DNA from: Umbilicaria muhlenbergii
Taxonomy: Eukaryota > Ascomycota > Lecanoromycetes > Umbilicariales > Umbilicariaceae
Assembly: GCA_000611775.1 (NCBI GenBank)
Contig: KK106981.1
Span: 5,793,261 to 5,857,260 of the forward strand
Reading direction: 5' to 3'
DNA: 64,000 bases
Shown: in pieces, positions 10,851-22,400 of the stretch
Numbering within the stretch: position 1 is the first letter of the stretch
Layout of the letters: each line of letters starts with the position of its first letter
Notes under the pieces: generated by a model
The model's input: the letters and a program-made list of their open reading frames with translations, nothing else
Told to the model about the DNA's origin: nothing
Databases searched by the model: none
Position numbers and translations under genes: made by a program

Positions 10851-11368
10851 CGTATTGATTAGGTGTTAGCTGTCTGTTGTTAGTGTGTTGGAGGTTCAGA
10901 GGTAGATCAAGAATATCGATTTCGATTGTGAGGACTTTCGTCCCGGCTTCACTTTGTGAGTGAATGTAGGAGACTATCTATCAAATCATTGACATTGGAT
11001 CATGTCCATGGACAACACTGCAAGTCATCTACCAACAAGGCGAACTTGATGCCTGCGGCCTGTAGGCTGTACGAGCAACTGCACAAAGCCTCCTCAGCCG
11101 TGTGAACAAACACGCTAACATCCTCGCGTCTCGCCTGAGTTTCCTCTTACGTATCATCGCGGCTTCACCCTCTACGGAGAAGGTACCAATGTACCTTGTA
11201 TACAGGTACCTCTGTAGTACTGCGATGGATCATTCCTCGCTTCTGTGGACTGATTACGCTTTACAGGTCCATGCCGGCTAGAGGCACAAAGATCTGAGTG
11301 TGGTTGCTAACCCTGCGTCAACGACCCCACGAGCTGAACATGTCGTGCATGTACCTCGTAATGTGCTG
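10851..11368. other. Intergenic, promoter side of the Gfd2-like gene
   Basis: No gene could be supported. A small palindromic stretch GTACCAATGTACCTTGTATAC is near 11184-11210. The region ends at the left arm of the inverted-repeat element at 11369. Confidence 0.4.
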
Positions 11369-12014
11369 CCAGGGGAAGCGAGCAAGCCCCTGAAGCGAGC
11401 CACCCCATCAAAACCCTACGACATAGAAATGCTACGAATATTACTTGAATAAACTGATTAACCACAACGACGTCTCTAAAAGTTGAAATTGAGACATCAT
11501 AGACTCAAAAGCGTTACTTGCTGTTGCCTTTGAGTGATTGTGGCTATTGTTAGGTGCCTTGACAGCCTTTTCCTTCGCATTTTTAAATCTTTCACTGTTC
11601 AGTAGCCTGCTCCTCTGCCTCCTCCGGCGGTGGAGTATTAGGTCCATGGCTTGGTTGGGGTTTTAGCTATGTGACATAGTCACTGCAGTGTAGTAAGAAA
11701 GTCTTGATTAGCAAGCGTATATACCCATTCTCCTTCAGCGTTCTCTTTTATTGCACTCAGTAATTGCTCGAATTCATGGGCCTTTGAGCGAGAAAGGCGA
11801 CCTGTTGCTCTGTGTGACACTGCGCGTCATCAGGAGATTTGATATACAGAAGACTTATTGGCAGCAATGATTTCCTCAACCCCGTAATTCACGTTCTTTG
11901 GCCTCGAGAGAAGCCACATCGCAGGTGTGGTTAACAATGCATTGACTTTTCTTCTATACGAGGCCATTTTCTTGTGTGGTGGGCTCGCTTCAGGGGTCTG
12001 CTCGCTGCCCCCCT
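11369..12014. mobile_element. Inverted-repeat-flanked element, MITE-like
   Basis: The left end (about 11369-11405) CAGGGGAAGCGAGC then CCCCTGAAGCGAGCC is matched in reverse at the right end (about 11979-12014), GGGCTCGCTTCAGGGG then GCTCGCTG. Both arms carry two nested AGCGAG blocks. About 645 bp lie between the outer ends. The CAGGG terminus fits hAT-type elements, but I see no 8-bp target duplication, so family assignment is weak. Inside, 11441-11647 (- strand) has a 68-codon basic frame (ILHRRRRQRSRLLNSERFKN) that may be a relic of a carried gene. Confidence 0.55.
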
Positions 12015-12651
12015 GCCGGCATGTGCCTTTCGGATGCTGATCTGCCCCAATCGCGCAATCTTCCGTCTCTAGCGTTATGCTCTGTCATCTTTAATTTTCC
12101 TCATGTACTTCTTCTGGCTCGGACAGCAGGGATTCTGAACTTGTTTCGGGACTCTCTGCAATATTGGACCTGATCTTCACGTCTTCAGTGGCACATTACC
12201 CGAGACTGCTATAACCAATATGGCTCGCTGACAGGCGCCTCAGTCTCAGCTGGAGCACTGCCTAAACGCGGCCCGAGTCACTGCACGAGGCCTGCTGGTA
12301 AGATAATGTAGATCTCTTCAGAACCGAGAGTCGAGCCATATGACTCGTTGCGTGTTACGAGTGCTTGTGTGGTCCATAACTTATGCCCTTGTAATCTTAC
12401 GAAGCACTAACAGAATTGGTGATTAAGCCATCCTTTCGGAGAGCCCTGTGCTTGACCCTTACGCTGTTCAGGGCTTGTGGATATATAGCTTGCACTGCCG
12501 TTCCTGCTCTTCCCTGTCTTTTGTCCAGCTATCTGAGCGATCATTGTTACCATTCTCTGCCGTTCCCAGCACCCTTCCGATTCTTTAAGACAACGATTTT
12601 CCATTACATCCATTGAGAGCTCAGCGCTGTAAAGCGCAGTCAAGTCTCAAT

Positions 12652-13424
12652 ATGAGGCTTACATTCTTCGCTTCCTTGATATCAATTGCTATTACAGTTA
12701 CGACTGCAGCACCCGACTATGGCTACCATAAACTCAAGCCATCCTACAAGACAGCTCCATCGACAAGTTCAACAGCAACACCGAAGACATCTTCATCAAC
12801 AACCTCACAGACAACGCCGATAATAACTTCCTCAACATCATCATCAACATTCTCAACCTCGCTTACTACAACGGCTCTAACCTGCCAAGATGGTGTGTGC
12901 CATGGCGTTCCATACCTACTGATGCAACACTAACCATATAGACTATTGCTACTATGAGGCTCAAGGAATGTCTGCTATTCTTCAAAGTGCCTGCCTCACC
13001 TACACTGTGGGCACTCAAACCACGGCTCCAGCAGCGTTATCCGGTTTCTTCACATGCACTGCTAGTAGCATTCTGTCCAGTCTCTGTACCTGTTTCGCAA
13101 CGACGACAACAACCTCCTCAACGTCAACGACTTCTTCAACATCCTCATCAGCAGTCTCAACTACTCTTCCTACAACGACCCTAACCTGCCAAGATGGTGT
13201 GTGCCATAGCGTTCCATAAGCCTTGATGCAATACTAACCACTATATAGACTTTTGCTATCATGAGGCTCAAGGCATGTCTGCTATTCTTCAAAGTGCCTG
13301 CCTCACCTTCACTGTTGGCACTCAAACCACGGCCCCGGCAGCGCTATCTGGTTTCTTCACATGCACTGCTACCAGCGTTCTGTCTAGTCTCTGTACCTGT
13401 TACGCAACAACGACTTCTGTCTGA
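12652..13424 (+). CDS. Small secreted protein with two duplicated six-cysteine modules
   Basis: Exons 12652..12892, 12942..13196 and 13249..13424 join to 223 residues. Residues 1-20 (MRLTFFASLISIAITVTTAA) are a signal peptide. A Ser/Thr-rich linker follows, then module 1 and, after another TTT/SST linker, module 2. Each module starts at TCQDG/D split by an intron and reads C-x4-C, AQGMSAILQSACLTYTVGTQ, APAALSGFFTCTA, SSLCTC. The two modules are nearly identical and each is preceded by an intron at the same codon (after the G of GAT G), with near-identical intron sequence. The duplication therefore copied the intron too. The pattern resembles fungal extracellular Cys-rich proteins with O-glycosylated linkers. 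I do not recognise a named family, so it could be an effector-like or wall protein. Confidence 0.75.
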
Positions 13425-13684
13425 CAGACTCGGACGTCCGTTACTTGAGTTTTTTTAATGTCCATGTTATTCAAAGCCACGACTTCGTCTTCTACTGCAT
13501 CTTTTGTTAAATTGTTCGTCATCGCCGGCCCAAGAAAAGTCGATTTCGGGTTGCTCAGCAGGGGGTAGAGAATAGCAGTAACCTCATGTTATTCACGTCA
13601 TGGGCTTAGTATGCGTTTATTACATCTGCTTATACACATCAACTGTTAAATTGTGATCTTTCAGCTACAATCTAAGAGATCATA

Positions 13685-13916
13685 TCAAAACCGTGACGCT
13701 GTCAGCAATGGATTCCTGGCACTTGCCGGAAGAGGGTCGAGTGTGTACATAACCGAATCGTAAGTCTGTTGATACCAGGCCGAGTCACTGGCGACGTTCT
13801 GTCGCTGTTGGGGATGTTGCTGGGTGTTTCCCTGGAACATTTGCTCAAAGAACTTGGAATTGCGCTTGGGCGAGGGCGGTGAGGGCGAAGATAAGGGTGA
13901 AGAGCTGGAGATGCAT
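13685..13916 (-). pseudogene. LCL2-like gene relic, truncated and frameshifted
   Basis: A signal peptide ([17 protein letters not shown]) leads into AQFQ, and then, one base out of frame, [19 protein letters not shown] and [14 protein letters not shown]. That is the diagnostic N-terminal part of LCL2 (long chronological lifespan protein 2, a small ER/secretory protein). One extra base in CAATTCCAAGTTC breaks the frame. The usual Cys-rich C terminus (YLCPxTLACVHFPHHCPC type) is missing and the frame ends about 76 codons in, against about 120 for the family. It lies just downstream of the damaged ABC transporter, on the same strand. Confidence 0.6.
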
Positions 13917-14098
13917 TTTTGTGATCAGGCGGAAAGTTTATCTGGCCGCAAGCTCGTGGGGCTGAGAGGTATCGGAGAAGGCTGCCACTTCATGTGTTAT
14001 AGTATGGAGACTACAGAAATTTCTGACACGATTGCGTCCACTATTGAAGGTGTATCGAATGGTACAGCCTGATTCATTCATATCCCAAAACCCTTTGT

Positions 14099-17000
14099 TT
14101 AGCTCAACCCCTGCAACAAACACATTTCCCAATATCGGCCTTCCTTCCTCATCAACTCCTCATGCTTCCCCGCCTCAACCACCGTGCCTCCCTCCAACAC
14201 TACCACACAATCTGCCCCCCTCACACTCGCCAACCGATGCGCCACCGCCACAACCGTCACCCCCTTTGCCAAAACCCTCTCCACCGCCTCCTGCACAACC
14301 CGCTCACTCTCCGCATCCAACGCGGCCGCCGCCTCATCAAGGAGCAGAATCTTCGGTTGGCGAACTAACGCCCGCGCAATAGCAAGTTTCTGCTTTTGGC
14401 CCCCGGATAGGGGCGCTTGATCAGCTCCGACGATTGTATCAAGGCCCAGTGGTAAAGAGTGGACGAAATCGAGGATATTCACCTCTGCGCACGCGGCGTC
14501 GATTTCGGCGTCGGGAATGCTGCGGGTGGTGCCGAGGGTGAGATTGAAGCGGATGGTGCCGCGGTAAAGGGTTGGTTCTTGTGGCACCAGAGCGATCGAG
14601 TGGCGATACTCGGCGAGATTGAGGTCATCGATTGGGATGCCATCGATGAGGATGCGGCCGGCTGTGGGGCGGTAGAAAAGTTCGAGGAGGGAGATGATGG
14701 TGGATTTGCCGCTGCCGGAGGGCCCAACGAAGGCGATAGATTCGCCGGGGTGGATTGTGAGATTGAGATTGGAGAGGACGGAGGTGTGAGGGCGGGAAGG
14801 GTAGGCGAAGGAGACGTGGGAGAAGGTTATGAAGCCATGGCGGACGCTGCCGGGAAGGCCTGTTGTTGCCCAAGGGTCAATGACTGGGTAGCGGTGGTGG
14901 AGGGAGAGAAGGGACAGGGCGGCGCTACGGGCTTTGGTGGTATTTGGGGCGTGGTTGAAGGAGTCGCCTGCGTCTTGGGCGCCGAAAGTGATGGCGATGA
15001 AACAGACGAAGAATTGATAGACGGTGAGGTTATGGTGGCGGATGAGGTATGCGCCGTACCAGATTGAGAAGGCGTTGACGAAGTAAGTGAGGGATTGGGA
15101 GAGAGAAAAGAGGAGGCTGTATCTCAAGGTTGAGGTGTATGCGGATCTTGTAGAGGCAAGGAGGGAGGTGCAATACGTGTCCAGGACTGCGCGCTCTCGG
15201 CCGAGGGAGAGGACCGTACGGATAGAGATGATGGCCTCGCGGGCATATTCTGTAGACTGGCAGGCACGAGATGCCATTTTCTCTTCGAAGACTCCCAAGA
15301 GTCTCCATCGGAGGTAGCCAGCCCCGAGGAGGGCTGGAATGTCACAGATGACAATGAGCGCCAGGCGCCAATTCAGGGCAACGGAGAGGATTGAGGCCGT
15401 CAGTAGATTCACCGCCACTGCAAGATAGATACCAAGTGCTCCACCGTATATTCCAGTAAGGGCAGCACATTGCCTGAAAAGCAGATCCAGCATCCTAGTG
15501 GGTGAATTGTCGCTGTGTTCGAGCCATGACACTTCTTGCCTCAATATATTTTGAAACGTCGACAGCCGTACCCTTTCGACGACCTTCTCCGAGCATAGAC
15601 CTAAGAAAAACGTCGAGATGAAGTATGCGAAGAAAGTGATAGCCCTAACCACTATGAATAAGCTAGAATAGAGCCCAACTTTCGATCCAAAGTCTCGGTC
15701 AGATGGCACCGCGAAAAGAACGATAAGTTTTGCAAAGATGAGTGCTTGGAGGGAGTAAGCAATGCCGGAGACTGCAGAGGCAACGACACCACTTATCATC
15801 CACAGTCTCTCTAGCTGTGCAAACGATGCTACCCATAGAATGAGGTAGAGGAACCTCCGTTTCTCTTGCACAGGTCCGGGTTCAGCATCCTCATCCACAA
15901 AGGGCACTTCAGGTAGCGGCTTTAGTTCCAACGCGTCCGGTACATAGTCGTCACCCCACAAAGGGTTGGTAAAATACAGCGAACTTCAACTGACGCTCCA
16001 CCAGTCGCTGGCTAGAGACCTCGGTCTGCTGCAACTTCTTATCCTAGAACGTAGAAGACGCCCGCTTAGCCTAGATCTTCCTGCAATAGTTTCCATCTCT
16101 GCTGCCCGTCCTAATACAAAGGTGGGAAGCTGCTGGGTTTGCACCAGCGAATGGTAAAGGCCGCCTTGGGACAGAAGCTGATGATGTGATCCTTGTTCCA
16201 CCGCACGACCCTTCTCCATCACCACAATGTTATGTGCGTTTCTGACAGTGCTTAAACGATGAGCGATGATGATCGTTGTTCTTCCTCGAGAAGCCTTATC
16301 CAAAGCATCTTGCACCACCTTTTCTGACTTGGTGTCCAGGGCAGAAGTAGCTTCGTCCAAGATCAAGATTGCTGGGTTACTGACCACGGCTCTAGCGATG
16401 GCAATTCGCTGCTTTTGCCCGCCACTGAACATTGTCCCTGCATCTCCAACCAAAGAGTCAAATCCCTTCGGCAGTGCATCAATTACCTCCGTGATGTTGG
16501 CAATCTCACAAGCAGCGATGACTAGTCGAAGTTTCTGCATAACGGGGGCGTGTTCGAGAGGAGTCCCAACCAAGCCATAAGCAATATTGTCGAGTACAGT
16601 CGCCCGAAAGAGTTGAGGCTCTTGGGATACTAATGATATATGAGATCTGAAGGACGCCAAATTGAGTTGGTCTATTGAGACACCGTCTAAGAGTATCTGA
16701 CCGGCTGCTGGTTTGTAGAAGCGTTCGATGAGTGCAACAATAGTGGACTTTCCGGAGCCCGACGGCCCAACAAGAGCTGTGATTCTTTTGGCGGGAATTT
16801 TCAGGCAGAAGTCTCCGAGAATGAGACTCTCTGGCCGACCTGGGTAAGAAAAGCTGACGTGCCGTATGTCAATCTCGCCGTGAATCTGGTTCACCTGAAG
16901 GCCTGTCTTGGAAAGACTATCAATCTCCGGTACCTGATTAATGATCCGAAAGACATCTGATCCTGCTGATACCGCAGCCATGAATACCTGGACATATCGC

Positions 17001-18021
17001 GTGACGTTGCTTAAAGCAAAAGCACCAATGATCAATGCAAATAGGATGGTAACCACGTTCCCCGTATTAAGTTCTCCCAAGGCAAGCGACTTAGATCCCT
17101 GCCAAAAGGCAAGCGCATACGTTGCGTACAGAATGAAGAACATTGCACCCAGCATCACACCAGACCAGAGGCGTGCCATGACTGCTGCTTTGCGTACCTC
17201 CAATTGGCTGGCTTTGTAGACGGACTCGAGATCTTTCGTAGTCCCAAAGCTTTGCGCCAGTTGAGGTGCGGAGAAGACCTCCGCAGCAAGATTGTTCGAC
17301 GCGGCGTTGTGAGCGAGCGAGCCGTTTACATGCTTGGAGACGAGCTTGGAAACAAGACTTGCGCGGACGAACATGGTCGGTAATGGATAGAACTTTGAGA
17401 GCCAACTTCCAATTTATAGCCAATGCAATTGCTGTGGCCGAGATGAAGGTAGACAACGCTGATATCGTAAGCCCTACCTTCTCAGATATTCCCTCTTGTA
17501 TCGAGTTCATGTTGAATGTAAGCTTTGTGATCAGTTCTCCTGTCCCGAGATGGTCATAGAAGGCCATATCCTGGCGTAGAATCGCCTGCATATATTCCTC
17601 GCGGATCCGGCGACTGATATGCTCGCCGGATAAGATCCAGCAGTTTGTGAAGATGAAAGTGCTCAAAGCTACACCAAGAGCAATGTACAAGAGATAGAGA
17701 GACCTCTGAGCAACAGCTGCCTCGAAATGTTCGGCGCTCTCGCCATGCGATTGGGTGAAAAGTTGAGTCAATGAACCGATCACAATCGTCATCAGGGGCT
17801 GCAGGCTGTTAATCTCTGGCTGTTTGAGGGAACTAAAGACGACTCACCAGAGCAACTCCTGTGATAATCCTAGTCACCAAGCCCAGGGCTTGTAGGAGAC
17901 GGTCCGCCGTCGACGCATATCGCAACAGGGTGAAGTAACCGAAGTGATGGAATTCTGCCTGAGCGTCTTTCTCGAGCCCAATGACACTCCTAGACTTTCG
18001 AGATATTCGCAGTTCCATCAT
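14099..18021 (-). pseudogene. Full-size ABCB (multidrug/pheromone exporter type) transporter with two lesions
   Basis: The order is TMD1-NBD1-TMD2-NBD2. Exon 1 is 17848..18021, then an intron (17799-17847) restoring VAL-PLM. NBD1 has ALVGPSGSGKST, VSQEPQLF, FSGGQKQRIAIARA, LILDEATSALD and IIIAHRLSTVR. NBD2 has AFVGPSGSGKST, VPQEPTLYRG, LSGGQKQKLAIARA, LLLDEAAAALD and VAVAHRLASVR. NBD2 has A for T/S in DEAxxALD. Lesions: near 17387 the frame moves by one base between NWKLALKVLS and LPTMFVRASL, and in the linker after NBD1 both halves share one frame but are separated by a TGA at 15986-15988. A small linker intron hiding the TGA cannot be fully excluded, but no good donor fits. The C-terminal 300 bp switch to G-ending codons. 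The original role would be ATP-driven export of lipids or toxins at a membrane. Calling it dead is an inference, and assembly error is the alternative. Confidence 0.75.
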
Positions 18022-19499
18022 AGGTTATCCGGAAAGCGATGAGTTATGACCGCTTTATCTTGATAAACATCGAAAACTGGATGCTCTCATTCCATAGACG
18101 GGAACAGTCCGCTCGACGTGTTGTCACTGAAGGTGGCAGCAAAATGCTCGCGAGTCGCGGGGGGCCAGAGACGTCACATGGGAGAGTACGCAGACAGGGC
18201 AGAGGCAGAAGCACGCGAGTGCATTCAATGATCCGCTGAGGGCGAGAAGCAGAGACGGGAAGCAAAATACAGGACTGAGAGGACGGAAAGCAGACGATGA
18301 AGCTTGGAAGCCTCTTGAGGAGGCTTCCGGCTCCCTTTGATGAAGAATATGGTGGAGCATTGGTAAGTAATAGGTAAAGGGGGTTTACATGGACGATTCT
18401 GGTCGGAATACCATGGAAAGAAGAATAGGTCATCTCTCCCCACGCCTCCCATGACGGGACGGGATTCTGAAGGACGGGCCAGAGAATTATTGACGGGATA
18501 GGATTGGGGCCCGGAGATGGGTGGGCGGTCCAAATACCACTTGACACACAACCCATTACTGACGGAGGCAATCCTCAGCTGAACACACTAGTGGCCAATC
18601 CAGTTACTGCGCTGCTGCCGGGTACTAGGTACTAGACGTAATGACGCAAGGATGCGGCATATGATCTTAGACTCCTTTGACCAACAATCCATCCCGCAAA
18701 CAGAAACGAGGATGAGGCTCAGCAGCACAGCATCCTAAAGATAAGCGACGATTCTCATGTTCCACCACAGTTTGGGTGTGTTATGATAAGCACGCGATCA
18801 GCCTCATGTGGTGGGCTTACACCCTATTGAGGGATCTCAGCTCCTGTATCTACTCGATGATGGTGTCACCACACCACCAGGTTACAGTTCCATCAGTCAT
18901 TCTATTTCAAACGGCGTTGGTTTCCGCTAGTGTCATCGTCCCGCTCTGATTATAGATCCTGCGTGTTGAGGAATCTGAGTCAAAGGAAGGCTTTGAGGTA
19001 CTGCGACTCTTTTTACTGCTAACTTCATTATTTGATTTTCGAAGCGCGTGTATGCCTCGTAGTCCACTTCCACAGCGTACGCAGGAGCCGGGACGGTATA
19101 CCACGCCTGCACCATCCCGCCCTGCAGTTCATGCCGTCCAACTGCCTTTGCTCGAAGACGACAACACGTATAGTGTCGTAGCTACGAAACTACTTCCACC
19201 CTGCATGTGCCTTGATTTTTCTACTGTGAGCTTCTTACAAGGCAGTGCCAGGGGTACTCAGGACCATCATGAAACATGAGGCGTCAGCTTCGCTGCCGTG
19301 AGTGAGTATATTAGGGCTTGCCTTTCCTTGTTGCTGGATGAGATATCTTATTTTCCTTCAGACACTCATGGTTCAAGCAAAACCTCAGTACTTGTGGCAC
19401 CCTATTCACTTTGACTGCCGGCCCTCATTGTCCTTTGCTTGTCAAGTAATAGGTACCCAGCTCCTGTCAACCTTCAGACGTCAATCCTTCCATAGCATT
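18022..19499. other. Intergenic between the divergent transporter and multidomain loci
   Basis: I see no supported gene. Several short frames on both strands are not consistent with each other or with splice signals. Probably two promoters back to back. Confidence 0.45.
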
Positions 19500-22400
19500 A
19501 TGCCTTCTGTTACTGCAGTCAACGAGCCTGAGGTTTGCTATCCCACTTACGCATTGCCTCTCTTATACTGATGGAGAACTAGGCTCTGAGAGCTCAAGCT
19601 TTCCTAGATTCAGGCTCTTCAAATAAGATGTCTTTCCAGGAGAGCATGCTGGACTCTCAACGGAAGAAAGTGCAGACCCTCGCTCAATGATCCGCGCAGC
19701 GTGACGCAACACTTTCAAAGTATCCCGTCCCATCCTTCCGAAAGATCGCGAATGCAGTACTTCGCGACACCGAGAATCGCTTGGACAGTGTGGGGCTCGG
19801 AAGATTGACTTGAGCGCTCACAGTAATGAATACTCCTCTTGAATCTTCTTTCATCAGCGCGGCTGCGGCACTAGGCTCTGCTGACAACTGGGCCACCCCT
19901 CATTTCAAGCATTTCTTGCTCTCTCTGCGGACGCCTTTATGTGAAAACAGCCTTACTACGTGTTTGAAACGTTCCGCGTCTGATCAAGTCTCTGCAAGTG
20001 CGATTCTTCTCCGGGGACTGGCTCAGACATACGTCGATGATACTACGATGGAAGTCGTTGGCAGGAATGGTGCAGATAAGAACTTCAGAACGGCACAACT
20101 AGCTCACAGGTTCGCAACGACTAGAGTTCCAGGGATGAACGAAGATGAATTGAAGACGTATCCGACATCTACTCATGTTGTTCTATGGGCAAGAAGTCAC
20201 GCATACAGCGTCGATATCTTGAATGCTAGCCGACGTCCGGCCCAAGTTTCCACCCTTGCAGCCCAGGTTCAACAAATCCTTAAGGCTTCGAGGAACTCTA
20301 AAGCGTGCAACAGTGTTGCGTCTCTATCGACGAACTTAACAAGAGACCAGTGGGCGGCTGCCAGAGAAGTTCAGCTGACAGAGGACGCTGCGGGTCTGGA
20401 CGTCACTGAGTCTGCGATTACCACGATTGCCTTACACGATTGTCAAGTTTATTGCAACGATGAACGAATGCGTCTTGCGAGGGCTGATACACGAGATGTG
20501 TGCTCGGACAAGACCCTAGGATTTTCGGTCTTTGAAGATGGAGCCATCGCTGCTCGACTGGACCACGCAGTCTGTGATGGCGGTTTCTTGGCGCTCTTCA
20601 TGCAGGTCCTGTCGGGACATATGGCCAGACTGCCACCATCTATCGCAGAGGCATCAAATATCCCACCTTTATCTGAGACTCCTTTCCCAGGATTGAGCGA
20701 GTCTGTTACAGCACCATCTTCTGCATTCCCTAAAGTTCGCAAGATATTCAGCATCCCGCAAAACACTGATGTCCTTGACCTGCTCAGATCGACCAGAATG
20801 CTAAACATTGCAATTCAGCTTGCCTTTCAAGTAACGCTCTTCGCAGTCTTCAAGAATACAAGAGTTCTAATGAGTGAGCCCACGTCCGTCCGGGCTTTCC
20901 GTGAAGGGCGATGCGATCCTAACGATATCCTCACCAAGGAGTCTGTCGCCCTAAGTCAAGCAATGCAGAGAGGTGCTTCTATAGAGGAGCTCTTTCCCAT
21001 GTTCAGCACTAGCATGATGAGATACCGAGACCTTATGCGTGAACCAAGCATGGCGCTGCTGTGGGCCCTGGAATTTCTATACTGCGCAACATTGTTGAGG
21101 CGATGCCTGACACTGACGACAAAGTGACCGTCTTGAATGTGCTTCTGACCTACAAGAACCCGTCGGTCTTCTTCACTGGGGCACCACTGACCCCGTTCCT
21201 CGATGCTGTTGAGGCTTTCGTATTCGCACCCAATCAGCTTGCATTCACTTATATAGGCAGCTACGACAAGCTCACTTTCAGCATTGGCGCTTCCGGCTCC
21301 TACTCTACTGGTGTGGACGCAATTCAGCCGATCTTTGAGAAATACCTTTCGCAGATAGGCACTATTGCTACTGCTACGGCGAGCGTGGAAGTCATGTATC
21401 CTTTCAAGAGTCTCCTTGTTTTAGGCTCCTATGGCATTGGAAAGAACATGGTTACGGAGGGCGGCACCGTAGCTATCCACGCTGGAGCTGGTGAGGAGTT
21501 CGGTCTAGCGCCGCATGAGAAACAGCTTGTCGAGTTCATCATGTCCATTGTTATATTTGTTGCTCAGCAGGAGTTGGCTGCAGGTATCCCCGCTGTTGAT
21601 ATTGCTCAAAACTGCGTTGTTGCATTGGAGAATTGCGTTTTATTCAATGCTGGCAAAGGCGCAGTTCTCAATGAAGAGGACGAGCATGAGCTTGAAGCCA
21701 GCATTGTAGATGGGCGACACCGGGGAATGCGGTGCAGTGGCTGTTCTCCGGACGATCATGAACCCAATTCTCGCGGCGAGGACTGTTATGGAACATTCGA
21801 TGCATCCATTCCTGACCGGCAACGCGGCAAATGACTTTGCTGCCGCCAATGGCTGTGCAAAAGTTCCCAACAGCTACTTCACTTCGCATGCACGTCGTAC
21901 TCAGTTGGCTGCTGTACGGATAGATGGCCTCGCCTTCACTCATCCCCAGACAGTGGGCGCCGCTGTTTTGGATCGCCACGGCCATCTCGCAGTCGCTTCT
22001 CCACTGGTGGTGTGGTGAACAAGCACGCTGGCCGGGTTGGAGACACCGCTGTTGTTGGAGCCGGAGTCTTTGCTAATCAAGAGGTCGGAGTCGCGTGCTC
22101 TGGGCAGGGCGATGCCTTTTTGCGGAGGTCAGTTGCAAGTAAGATAGGATTCCAGCGCGAATCAACAAACATGCAGAAGATCCTCGACGAGCTGCGAACT
22201 CAGACGGGTGCTACTGGGGCTGCGGTTAAGGTCCACAAGAACGGCCAAATCGATATTGCGCAGACCTCTAGAGCGTTCCTTGTGGCCGCAGGCGAGCAGG
22301 GAAAACGGGCTTGGTCAAAGGTACTTCTTCTGACTGAGGTAGAAGTGCCGGCGTATTTCGAGGATAAGGTCTTGACGGCGCGATTGTCGAGTCGGCCGAC

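Noticed and set aside
15960-16070. A linker intron that would remove the TGA at 15986 in the ABC transporter
   Set aside because: No GT donor in the correct phase has a good consensus with a branch point. The only in-phase candidate uses GTCTTC. Kept as a minor alternative.
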